The position numbers were made by a program, and so were the translations under genes. Below, one piece after another: positions 22,909 through 31,015 of a DNA stretch of 32,858 bases; the stretch's first letter is position 1, and the number at the start of each line of letters is the position of its first letter. A model generated the notes under the pieces. The model saw nothing but the letters and a program-made list of their open reading frames with translations, had not been told where the DNA came from and searched no databases. Location of the stretch: positions 1 through 32,858 of the forward strand of contig JADBYT010000039.1 in the NCBI GenBank assembly GCA_020402865.1. The letters are read 5' to 3'. The DNA comes from Bacteroidota bacterium (lineage in GTDB: Bacteria; Bacteroidota; Bacteroidia; Palsa-965).

Positions 22909-25317
22909 TTACTTTTTCCTGTCGTTCGGATCATCACCGTAATTCACATAATCGCCGTAAGCGCCGGCATTGCCATAGCCTGAGCCATACATACCATAGC
23001 CGTAACGGTATCGATAACCATAGCGGGTGTAGTAGCGCCCTTTGCGACGTTTTACGCCATTTACAATAATGCAGAAGTTTTTAATAAGCGGATTCCTGCT
23101 CAGTTCTTTCGCCACATTTAAGCCTGAGCGGTAGGGCAACTGACAATTGAGCACAAACAAGGTTACATCGGCCTCCTTCATAAGCACCTGTGCATCGGAA
23201 ATAATACCTACAGGTGGTGTATCAACAATGATAAACTCATAGTGCTGGCGGCAGTATTCCAGAATTTCCGACATTTTCTTTGTGACAAGAAGTTCTGAAG
23301 GATTGGGCGGAAGCGGACCGGAAAGCAGTACATCAAGTCCGTCAATTGTAGAGGGTGTAATGGCTTCGGCAATAGTGTGTTTACCAATCATAATGGTACT
23401 GATTCCCATTACGGGTTCCATTTTGAGCGCCTTCTGTACACGGGGTTTATGCAGATCAAGCTCAAGGATAATCACTTTTCGCTCGCTGCGGGCCAGCATG
23501 GCGGCAAGGTTTACCGAACAAAACGTTTTACCCTCACCCGGATTGGTAGAAGACACTACAATAATCTGGCTGGGCTTGTTCTCACTGTTGAGATACTGAA
23601 GATTGGTGCGAATACTTCTGAACGACTCGGCCAGCCATGATTTGGGGTCATGCTCTACCACTATTTCAAGTTCCTTGTTCGAAGTATAAAGTCCTACTTC
23701 ACCCAGTATAGTTATATCCGTGCGCTCTTTCAGTTCGGTCGAAGAGCCGATTTTTTCGAAGAAGAAAATACGCAGCAGCGAAAGCAGCACGGCCACAACA
23801 AGCCCCACTCCAATAAATATAAGCAGGATCTTTTCCCGCTTCGGGCTCATCAGTCCGCCCGATTGTGCGGATTCAATAATGCGGGCATCTGATACGATAC
23901 TTGCGCGGGCAATAATGGTGTTGGCACGTTTCTGAAGCAGGAAGAGGTAAAGTTCTTCGTTTACTTTCTGCTTACGCAGAATATTGGTGAGTCCGCGCTG
24001 TTTGTAAGGTAATTCCTGAATGGAAGATGTGTATTTTCCGATCTGACTGTTTATCTCCTTGATGCTTTCGTTGATGGCTACACGTGAGTTACCAATGTAC
24101 ACCAGCAGGCTTTTTTTAAGGGCATCAACCTGTTGAAGCATTTGCTTGATATTGAAATTGCTTTCAGTTGATGTGGTGCGAAGTTGCTTAAGTTCGATCT
24201 GAAGGCCATACAGCTTTTCCACACTTTTCTGCATAAAAGCATCATCATTGAGCACATAGGCCGAAGGCGGAAGGAAATCAGGATCGCGGTCTTCGATAAT
24301 ATAGCTTTCGAGGTCGTTGAGCGATTCAAGCTGAAGCTGAAGAATGCGTTTGCGGGTATCAAAATCAACCATCTGCCCGAAATACAGCTCCCCTTCCCGT
24401 TCGAGATTGTAGATGGTGTTTTTCTCCCGGTAATTCTGCATGGTATCCTCAATTGTATTCAGGAAACCAGTTACTTCTTCCATCTGCCGGTCAATATAAA
24501 CCAGCGTATTGAGGTTGATGTTTTCGCGTTGTTCTTTGGTGTTGTTGATGTAGGTGGCGGCCAGTGTATCCAGGAAAATTATAGCGCGTTTGGGCACTAC
24601 ATCGGCCACGGTAAGCTGCAGAATATTGGTGTATTCGGGCGAAGTAACCGTGAGGCCGCGCTGATATTGACGAACAAGGTTGGGTTTATCGTGAATCTGA
24701 ATCAGGTAATTACTGGTAATGTAATCGGCAGAACGCAGGGAGTTAAACTTCCCCGTTTTGATTATTTTCAGTCGCAAATCCGCCTCAACCAGTTCCTTGC
24801 CAAAATATCCGCTTACTTTTTTCTCCGTTTCACCTATTTTGTAAATCATCTGATAGGTTTGCGGCCCCGTAATTTTGAACTGAATTTTTTGTTCGTACAA
24901 CTTGCGGTTCAGATTCACCACATCCACCCGGAATGGGGCTCCCTGAAACATTTCCTCGGTACGCAAACGACCAACTATGTAATAGGAAATATCAAAATTG
25001 AGCTTTTCAATGGCCTTCAGAATAAGGTCGTACGAGGAAATAACCCGTTTTTCGTTTGAAATATCCACAAACGTGCGCATGGTTCCGCCGTATGGACTGG
25101 CATTGTCGCTGATAACGCTTCCCGGCGTGTAGGATTCATTGATACGAACCTGAAGCTGCATTTTAGCCGAATACACCGGCGTGATGCGATAGATATAAAC
25201 CTCGCCCGCAAAAAATGCAATTAATGGAAACAAGGCAAGAATTAACCAGTTCTTGCGAATAATTGACCAAAGTCGTTGCAGATCGCGCTGTGAAACAAGT
25301 TGCTGGTCGGAGGCCAT
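22909..25317 (-). CDS. Wzc-like tyrosine kinase and polysaccharide co-polymerase
   Basis: The 802-residue protein has an N-terminal Wzz-type domain between two membrane helices (about residues 28-50 and near 500) with a long coiled-coil periplasmic part. The C-terminal BY-kinase domain has Walker A STNPGEGKT (about 585-595), Walker A' ILELDLHKPR and Walker B FIIVDTPPVG. The tail after RRKGR carries twelve tyrosines among glycines, the autophosphorylation cluster. It controls chain length and export in the envelope. It is first in the minus-strand operon; a partial -7-like TATACTTG (25334-25341) lies just upstream. No Wza porin gene is in the window. Confidence 0.9.
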   Translation of the reverse strand: MASDQQLVSQRDLQRLWSIIRKNWLILALFPLIAFFAGEVYIYRITPVYSAKMQLQVRINESYTPGSVISDNASPYGGTMRTFVDISNEKRVISSYDLILKAIEKLNFDISYYIVGRLRTEEMFQGAPFRVDVVNLNRKLYEQKIQFKITGPQTYQMIYKIGETEKKVSGYFGKELVEADLRLKIIKTGKFNSLRSADYITSNYLIQIHDKPNLVRQYQRGLTVTSPEYTNILQLTVADVVPKRAIIFLDTLAATYINNTKEQRENINLNTLVYIDRQMEEVTGFLNTIEDTMQNYREKNTIYNLEREGELYFGQMVDFDTRKRILQLQLESLNDLESYIIEDRDPDFLPPSAYVLNDDAFMQKSVEKLYGLQIELKQLRTTSTESNFNIKQMLQQVDALKKSLLVYIGNSRVAINESIKEINSQIGKYTSSIQELPYKQRGLTNILRKQKVNEELYLFLLQKRANTIIARASIVSDARIIESAQSGGLMSPKREKILLIFIGVGLVVAVLLSLLRIFFFEKIGSSTELKERTDITILGEVGLYTSNKELEIVVEHDPKSWLAESFRSIRTNLQYLNSENKPSQIIVVSSTNPGEGKTFCSVNLAAMLARSERKVIILELDLHKPRVQKALKMEPVMGISTIMIGKHTIAEAITPSTIDGLDVLLSGPLPPNPSELLVTKKMSEILEYCRQHYEFIIVDTPPVGIISDAQVLMKEADVTLFVLNCQLPYRSGLNVAKELSRNPLIKNFCIIVNGVKRRKGRYYTRYGYRYRYGYGMYGSGYGNAGAYGDYVNYGDDPNDRKK

Positions 25318-25445
25318 GAATTGAATTTAGTTGCAAGTATAGGCAGTTTCTCTCATTCCTGACAGGGAGCCGGGCAATTGTTTTTCGTGTGCATTACCCT
25401 GTACAAGGTGGATATGGCTCAATTTTATCTGTGCTTTTTACAGAG

Positions 25446-25550
25446 GAGCCAACTTACAGGCAGCTATCCGTTAACGGATAAGATTGAAATCCGCCGGGGA
25501 GCCGGAAACGTATGTTTAACAACTAATTCCGGTCTTGAGCTAACTTACAG
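25446..25550. promoter_or_regulatory. Palindrome and direct repeats in the 341-bp divergent gap
   Basis: The gap 25318-25658 separates two divergent genes. It contains a perfect 16-bp palindrome TATCCGTTAACGGATA (25465-25480). It also has a 14-bp direct repeat, GAGCCAACTTACAG (25446-25459) and GAGCTAACTTACAG (25537-25550), 91 bp apart. No ORF or RNA gene was recognised. These are candidate operator sites; no binding protein is implied by the sequence. Confidence 0.4.
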
Positions 25551-25604
25551 ATAATCTGCCTGATACGCTGTATAGTAGTTTATAAGGAATGTTAGTAAGT
25601 TTAG

Positions 25605-25612
25605 TATCTTTG
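25605..25612 (+). promoter_or_regulatory. Bacteroidota -7-like promoter motif
   Basis: TATCTTTG matches TAnnTTTG and lies 46 nt before the ATG of the T9SS cargo gene, giving a leader of about 40 nt. No clear TTG -33 element is present at the expected spacing. Confidence 0.45.
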
Positions 25613-25658
25613 ATTCCAAATTGTGCGTATAAAGCACGTTACCCAAATATTCCGGTAA

Positions 25659-28337
25659 ATGAAACGTTTTTACCCTGCTCTTTTACTTGTTTTTGCAATG
25701 ACCTCTGCAATGCAAGCGGCCACATTTACTTCTGCATCTGCCTCTGGGGTGTGGAGTAATCCATTACACTGGACGGTTTCCGGCAGTGATGCCGACGGTA
25801 TTCCGGATAGTGATGATGATGTAATTATTGCTGCCGGCACCTTTATGGATGTGGATATTCAAATTACCGATTTCCGTTCCATGAATGTAAATCCGGGTGG
25901 TACGCTTGATGTGGCGGGCCGTCAGCTCCGTATTCGCGGAGGGAGTTTTACGCAGGATGGAAATATGCCGGGCACTTGTACCTTGTATTTCTTTGGGCCG
26001 GGCGGAACCATTTCGGGCAATTTCAATAACAGTGGTAACTGGTATTTTTACATCAATTCAAACTATACCATTGCGGCCTCTTGTGTGGTGAACAAAACCA
26101 CCAACTATATTTATTTGCTTAACAATGCCATTGTAAACAATTTTGGCACGGTGCGCCTGAACAGTGGCACCATTTCTTTCGGCCCCACAGCCCTCTGGCG
26201 AAACCGCGCCAATAGCAGCCTGCGTGTAACCCGCAATTTTACAGGCAATCCTAATTTAGAAGCCCACGAAACAGGTAATACAGTAGAGTTTTTCGGCTCT
26301 CAATCCACTCTTATTGATAATCTTCCGCTCGGTTATTTTAACCTTTCGCTGCGCAACAACCCGAAAACGCTTGAAGCCGGCACCACTTTTCTTGTAGCCG
26401 GCAATTTAACACTGAGTACAATGACCAGCTGCAATGCCAACAACAACAGTATTGTGCTGGGTGGCAACTGGGATAATCAGGCTAATGTAAATGTGACGAA
26501 CCTTCCGCTCATTACGTTTAACAGCACTGATGCTCAAAGCATTCGTCGTACCACTTTGGCCGAATTGTTTAACGACGTAATCATTGATTCACAGGATTCG
26601 CTTAACCTGCTGAGTGATGTGCGCGTAAACGGCACCACAACGCTGAACAGCGGTTTGCTTAATCCGGGCAACTTTAATTACCGGCAGCGTGGCGCAAACT
26701 GGAATGGTGAGGGCGGTTCTGTAAGTATGAACGGACGGATTATTTTCGACGGCACCGTAGCGCAAACCATTGGAGGCAGTTTCTTCACCAACTTTGGTAA
26801 TCTCGAAATTAACAACACCGCTGGTGTAAACAACGCGGCAAACAACCGCATTCGCGGCACGCTATTCCTCACCGCCGGTACATTCAGTGCCAGTTCAAAC
26901 GATTTTATGTTTGTGTCTGATGCCAGCGGCACTGCACGTGTGGATGAACTGCTTGTCGGTGGCGGCAATGTAAACGGTAACCGCTTTATCTGCCAGCGTT
27001 TTATTGGTGTTTCGGCTCCTTCCACTACAACACCCTACTGGTCTTATTTCTCTAGTCCGGTGCTGGCCTCTACCGTGCTCGACTGGGACAATGAAATGTA
27101 TATGAGCGGTGTAGGCGGAGCCGATGGAAATGCATGCTGCCCCATTTTCCGCTCAGTACGCCGTTATTCAGGGTCTGTGTTCACCAACGTAACCTCTGTA
27201 AGTACCGCACTCGGCATTACACAAGGCTTTCAGGTGTGGACAGCAGATAATATGACTTCCTTCACCGGGCTTTTGTTTGATACCCGTGGCACGCTAACCA
27301 CCGGAAACCGTACAGCCACTGTCCCCACCGGATTTACACTCATCGGTAATCCGTACATGTCTCAGATCCAGTGGTCGTCACTCACCCGCACCAACGTTAA
27401 TAACTTTTTCTACATCCTTGATGAGTCGATTTCCAACTACGCTACGTGGAACGGTGCTACAAACACCGGCACCGCCAAACTGGCCGCTTCGGGCGGAGTA
27501 ATTAATTCGTCGCAGGGCTTTTTGGTGCAGGCTACCGCCGCAGGCAGTGTAGGTTTTACCGAATCAGCCAAAACCAGTGGTACAGCCACCTTTGTGCGTC
27601 AGGCTGCCGATAATGCCCTGCTCCGCCTTCAGCTGCGCCGTACCGACGGGCAGCCCATCGGGGCCGAAAACGTAATTACTTTTGATGCTGCCGCTGCTGA
27701 CGGTCAGGACGAAACAGATATTCCGGCACTGCTTGCGCCCAATGAAAATGCACCCTACATGCGCACACTTACCGGCTCAGGGAATGAGCTGTTTTTTGAT
27801 AACCGCAGCATTTCTGCCGCTTCACACAGCGTGCCGGTAAACATTACCCCGGGCATGGCTGGCGATTTTCAGCTTAAGTTTGGCAATATCGACCAGTTTA
27901 ATGCCTACTCCTGTGTGTTTCTGGAAGACCTTCAGACCGGTCGCATGCTGAATGTGCGCCGCAACGAAACCATCACGCTGCATGCCGGAAACGGAGTGGA
28001 TGAACTGCGCTATGTACTCCATTTCGATCAGGAAGAGCCTGCTACTGCCGGTTTCTCCTACTGCCGTTTTGAAGACCTTAATGCTTCTGCCGCTTCGGCT
28101 ACAATTCCTGTAACCGCCATTGGCACACCCGACGGCATGCTGCTTAATTTTGGTTTTGCAGAAACCACACCTGTAATTGTTACAGTGTACAACCTGCTTG
28201 GTCAGGAAATACTGCGCGAGCAATACAACGTAAGCAGCGAACAGGTGAAACTTCCGCTCCTTAACGATGCCAGAGGGGTGTACATACTTCGTGTGCAGGC
28301 AGGTGAAAATGAGGTGTCACAAAAAATAAGCTATTAA
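25659..28337 (+). CDS. T9SS-exported surface protein with type A sorting tail
   Basis: The 892-residue protein has a signal peptide (residues 1-20, ending MQA). Its N-terminal segment (GVWSNPLHWTVSGSDADGIP...DDVIIAAGTFMDVD) is typical of beta-helix-type surface proteins in Bacteroidota. A long Asn/Gly/Thr-rich repeat region (about 100-450) follows, then beta-rich domains. The C-terminus (VIVTVYNLLGQEIL...GVYILRVQAGENEVSQKISY) is a T9SS type A sorting tail, so it is exported across the outer membrane and released or anchored. The function of the body is unknown. It is followed after 36 bp by the exosortase module and may share its transcript. Confidence 0.85.
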   Translation: MKRFYPALLLVFAMTSAMQAATFTSASASGVWSNPLHWTVSGSDADGIPDSDDDVIIAAGTFMDVDIQITDFRSMNVNPGGTLDVAGRQLRIRGGSFTQDGNMPGTCTLYFFGPGGTISGNFNNSGNWYFYINSNYTIAASCVVNKTTNYIYLLNNAIVNNFGTVRLNSGTISFGPTALWRNRANSSLRVTRNFTGNPNLEAHETGNTVEFFGSQSTLIDNLPLGYFNLSLRNNPKTLEAGTTFLVAGNLTLSTMTSCNANNNSIVLGGNWDNQANVNVTNLPLITFNSTDAQSIRRTTLAELFNDVIIDSQDSLNLLSDVRVNGTTTLNSGLLNPGNFNYRQRGANWNGEGGSVSMNGRIIFDGTVAQTIGGSFFTNFGNLEINNTAGVNNAANNRIRGTLFLTAGTFSASSNDFMFVSDASGTARVDELLVGGGNVNGNRFICQRFIGVSAPSTTTPYWSYFSSPVLASTVLDWDNEMYMSGVGGADGNACCPIFRSVRRYSGSVFTNVTSVSTALGITQGFQVWTADNMTSFTGLLFDTRGTLTTGNRTATVPTGFTLIGNPYMSQIQWSSLTRTNVNNFFYILDESISNYATWNGATNTGTAKLAASGGVINSSQGFLVQATAAGSVGFTESAKTSGTATFVRQAADNALLRLQLRRTDGQPIGAENVITFDAAAADGQDETDIPALLAPNENAPYMRTLTGSGNELFFDNRSISAASHSVPVNITPGMAGDFQLKFGNIDQFNAYSCVFLEDLQTGRMLNVRRNETITLHAGNGVDELRYVLHFDQEEPATAGFSYCRFEDLNASAASATIPVTAIGTPDGMLLNFGFAETTPVIVTVYNLLGQEILREQYNVSSEQVKLPLLNDARGVYILRVQAGENEVSQKISY

Positions 28338-28373
28338 CACGCGGGCTGCTTTAACCTGCCATAGATAATTCGC

Positions 28374-28598
28374 ATGAACCGTACCGGTAAATTTTTATTG
28401 CTCCTTACCCTCTTCTGTATTCCTGCAGGCGCTCTGCTCCTGCACGGTCAGCCGCCCCCGCCCCCGCCGCCAAACGGTCCGCCCTGCTGGCCCCCGCCAT
28501 GCATTCCGGTTGATGGCGGCATTATTGCTGCCGTGGGTGCCGCTGCCCTGTTTGGCGGTAAAAAACTTATTCAGCGCGTTAAGTCGAAAACCGCATGA
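28374..28598 (+). CDS. Tiny exosortase substrate with PVDGG sorting tail (PID-CTERM-like)
   Basis: This 74-residue protein has a signal peptide (about residues 1-26, ending at HGQ), a proline tract of seven residues, CWPPPC (Cys38 and Cys43), then PVDGG (45-49), a short hydrophobic helix (50-62) and a basic tail starting GGKK. The tripartite motif-helix-lysine ending is the form of exosortase recognition signals; the P-[IV]-D-G-G core resembles the PID-CTERM type of Bacteroidota. After both processing steps only about 20 residues would remain. The stop overlaps the exosortase start (ATGATG), so enzyme and substrate are coupled. The function of the mature peptide is unknown. Confidence 0.75.
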   Translation: MNRTGKFLLLLTLFCIPAGALLLHGQPPPPPPPNGPPCWPPPCIPVDGGIIAAVGAAALFGGKKLIQRVKSKTA

Positions 28599-29122
28599 TG
28601 AACCCGGCAGGTCGAAAACTCGCCCGATTTCTGCTCATCTTCTTCGCTATTTACTTCGGCTGGACAATCCTTTACGACCAGCTTATAAACCCATGGGGGA
28701 AACTGGATACGGTTGTCATCAATGCCTCCTCCTCAATGTCAATATGGTTTCTTAAACTGCTAGGATACAGTACTTTTATTGGCCCCAGCGAAACAATCCG
28801 TACAATAGGAATTGACGGCACACACGGGCTCTGGATTGGTGATCCGTGCAACGGCATTGCGCTCTTTGCACTCTTTACCAGTTTCATTATTGCATTTCCC
28901 GGAAAAATAAAACACAAACTCTGGTTTGTTCCCGCAGGCATTCTGTTTATCCATTTCATGAATGTCATTCGCATCACTGCCCTTTGCATTATTGTGCTTT
29001 ACCGTCCCGACTGGCTCATGTTCAACCATACTTACCTGTTTCAAATAATCATGTACCTGATTATTTTCGGTTTATGGTGGTTATGGATTAAACGCTTCAA
29101 TACAAAATCAGAAGCGCAATGA
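28595..29122 (+). CDS. Exosortase family protein (transpeptidase-like)
   Basis: The 175-residue polytopic membrane protein has the exosortase core with Cys85 in DPCNGIALFALF, Arg126 in NVIRITALC and His145 in FNHTYLFQ, the catalytic Cys/Arg/His set. By family knowledge it cleaves the sorting motif of secreted proteins at the inner membrane and probably joins them to another carrier. It is short compared with proteobacterial EpsH-type enzymes and lacks the extra C-terminal domain, like the Bacteroidota types (XrtF, XrtX, XrtN, XrtY); which one needs a profile search. Its likely substrate is the gene just upstream. It overlaps both neighbours (ATG at 28595 and ATGA at 29119). Confidence 0.88.
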   Translation: MMNPAGRKLARFLLIFFAIYFGWTILYDQLINPWGKLDTVVINASSSMSIWFLKLLGYSTFIGPSETIRTIGIDGTHGLWIGDPCNGIALFALFTSFIIAFPGKIKHKLWFVPAGILFIHFMNVIRITALCIIVLYRPDWLMFNHTYLFQIIMYLIIFGLWWLWIKRFNTKSEAQ

Positions 29123-29595
29123 ACAAAACCGCGAGACAGTTACTGGTAATTACACTGGTACTTGCGTATGTGGCGCTGGGCTTTTTTCGTGAATTTGTCT
29201 TCCTGAACATCAACGAACAGATGCGCGTGGCCTATTACAATTCGCCCGACTCGCACCTCTCGCCTGCTCTTTCCTTTCTCGAAAATTACGGTTACAACAC
29301 CTTGTATTACCTCAAGTGGCCGCTAACTTTTTTGTTTGCCGCAGTGTTTTGCATACTGGCTGTGTTTGTAATCCGCATTGGCTTTGCTTCCGCGCAGTAC
29401 ACGCGACTTGTAATACTTTCGTTTGCAGGTGTATTCTTTCTCGGAGCGATGTTGTTTCTGGCCGGATGGTTGTTTAACAGCAATGCAACCGTGTATGATC
29501 TTTCCCGCTTTCTGGCCGGTCTGGTGGAAAGCCCGGTGCTGCTGCTTATGCTTGGCGGCGGAATTCTATACTGGCGGCAAAGCCGGAATAATTAA
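29119..29595 (+). CDS. Exosortase-associated membrane protein
   Basis: The 158-residue protein has four hydrophobic helices (about 8-24, 68-88, 94-116 and 137-152). Between the first two is a polar loop with FFREFVFLNINEQMRVAYYN and YGYNTLYYLKWPLT. The position right after an exosortase, with an ATGA overlap, and this layout resemble the accessory proteins described near XrtF and XrtX in Bacteroidota. Its function is unknown; a role in substrate presentation or in the acceptor pathway is an inference. No catalytic motif is visible. Confidence 0.65.
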   Translation: MNKTARQLLVITLVLAYVALGFFREFVFLNINEQMRVAYYNSPDSHLSPALSFLENYGYNTLYYLKWPLTFLFAAVFCILAVFVIRIGFASAQYTRLVILSFAGVFFLGAMLFLAGWLFNSNATVYDLSRFLAGLVESPVLLLMLGGGILYWRQSRNN

Positions 29596-29631
29596 CAGCC
29601 TACATAAAGTCGGGCGGAGCCGAGACTTTGT

Positions 29632-29639
29632 TACATTTG
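29632..29639 (+). promoter_or_regulatory. Bacteroidota -7-like promoter motif for glyA
   Basis: TACATTTG matches TAnnTTTG and lies 26 nt before the glyA ATG. A small CGCCT...AGGCG hairpin (29643-29658) lies in the presumed leader. No glycine riboswitch-like sequence is seen in the 70-bp gap. Confidence 0.45.
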
Positions 29640-29665
29640 TTGCGCCTGTGTAGAGGCGAAAAACT

Positions 29666-30940
29666 ATGAAAAAAGATACCGCTATTTTCAAGCTGATTCA
29701 GCAGGAACACCTCCGTCAGTTGCACGGAATTGAGCTTATTGCTTCCGAAAATTTTGTAAGTGAGCAGGTCATGCAGGCCATGGGCTCTGTGCTCACAAAT
29801 AAATATGCCGAGGGACTTCCCGGCAAACGCTACTACGGAGGATGCGAAATAGTGGATCAGTCGGAACAGCTGGCTATCGACCGTATCAAATCGCTGTTTA
29901 ATGCGGAATGGGCCAACGTGCAGCCTCACAGCGGCGCGCAGGCCAACGCGGCTGTTATGCTGGCCTGCCTCAAACCTGGCGATACCATTCTGGGCTTTGA
30001 TCTTTCACATGGCGGACACCTCACACACGGTTCGCCGGTAAATTTTTCGGGTAAGCTCTACCGCGCTACATTTTATGGTGTGGAGCAGGAAACCGGCGTA
30101 ATTAATTACGACAAGGTGGCCGCCACAGCCAAAAAGGAAAAGCCCAAAATGATTATCTGCGGTGCTTCGGCCTACTCGCGCGATTGGGATTATGCCCGCC
30201 TGCGCAAAATTGCCGACAGCGTAGGTGCGCTGCTGCTTGCTGATATTTCGCATCCGGCCGGGCTCATTGCCCGCGGCATTCTCAATGATCCGCTTCCGCA
30301 CTGTCATATTGTAACCACTACCACACACAAAACCCTGCGCGGCCCGCGTGGCGGCCTTATTCTCATGGGCAAGGATTTCGATAATCCCTGGGGAATAAAA
30401 ACGCCGAAAGGTGAAATCCGCAGCATGTCATCATTGCTTGATGCCGCTGTTTTCCCCGGCACACAAGGCGGCCCGCTTGAACACGTGATTGCCGCCAAAG
30501 CCGTGGCTTTTCACGAAGCACTTACCGACAGCTTCCTGCGCTATGCGGTGCAGGTGGTGAAAAACGCCAACGTAATGGCCGGCGAGTTTATGAACCGTGG
30601 CTATCATGTAATTTCCGGCGGAACAGATAACCACTGCATGCTCATTGATCTGCGCTCGAAAAACATTAACGGCAAACAGGCCGAAAACGCATTGGTACGT
30701 GCTGATATTACGGTGAACAAAAACATGGTTCCGTTTGATGACAAATCGCCGTTTGTGACTTCGGGCATCCGCATAGGCACACCCGCCATGACCACCCGCG
30801 GACTTAAAGAGCGCGATATGCTTGCCATTGTGGAACTGGTTGATACCGTGCTGATGAATCACGAAAACGACAAGAAAATTGCCACTGTGAAGAAACAGGT
30901 AAACAAAATGATGAAAGATTACGAATTGTTTGCCTGGTAA
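29666..30940 (+). CDS. glyA: Serine hydroxymethyltransferase
   Basis: The 424-residue PLP enzyme interconverts serine and glycine, passing the one-carbon unit to tetrahydrofolate in the cytoplasm. Signatures are [45 protein letters not shown] and [14 protein letters not shown] with the PLP-binding Lys222. Length is normal for the bacterial enzyme. It has its own promoter-like motif and a strong terminator just downstream, so it appears to be a single-gene unit of core metabolism beside the accessory exosortase genes. Confidence 0.97.
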   Translation: MKKDTAIFKLIQQEHLRQLHGIELIASENFVSEQVMQAMGSVLTNKYAEGLPGKRYYGGCEIVDQSEQLAIDRIKSLFNAEWANVQPHSGAQANAAVMLACLKPGDTILGFDLSHGGHLTHGSPVNFSGKLYRATFYGVEQETGVINYDKVAATAKKEKPKMIICGASAYSRDWDYARLRKIADSVGALLLADISHPAGLIARGILNDPLPHCHIVTTTTHKTLRGPRGGLILMGKDFDNPWGIKTPKGEIRSMSSLLDAAVFPGTQGGPLEHVIAAKAVAFHEALTDSFLRYAVQVVKNANVMAGEFMNRGYHVISGGTDNHCMLIDLRSKNINGKQAENALVRADITVNKNMVPFDDKSPFVTSGIRIGTPAMTTRGLKERDMLAIVELVDTVLMNHENDKKIATVKKQVNKMMKDYELFAW

Positions 30941-30962
30941 TTACCCAATTCCTGCCTTATAA

Positions 30963-30996
30963 AAGAAGCCCGATGCAAAACTGCATCGGGCTTCTT
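30963..30996. terminator. Bidirectional terminator between glyA and the convergent gene
   Basis: AAGAAGCCCGATGCA (30963-30977) pairs perfectly with TGCATCGGGCTTCTT (30982-30996) around an AAAC loop, a 15-bp stem ending in A/T-rich sides on both strands. It sits 22 bp after the glyA stop and 19 bp from the stop of the convergent gene, so it can serve both. Confidence 0.85.
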
Positions 30997-31015
30997 CCTT
31001 ATTACACATATTTGT

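Noticed and set aside
24184..25059. 291-codon open frame on the + strand
   Set aside because: It is antisense to the Wzc-like kinase gene, with no recognisable domain; a shadow of its coding bias.
28338..28373. Separate promoter for the exosortase module
   Set aside because: No convincing TAnnTTTG motif is present in the 36-bp gap, so co-transcription with the T9SS gene is more likely.
29596..29665. Glycine riboswitch before glyA
   Set aside because: The gap is only 70 bp and shows no conserved aptamer-like sequence, only a small 5-bp hairpin.
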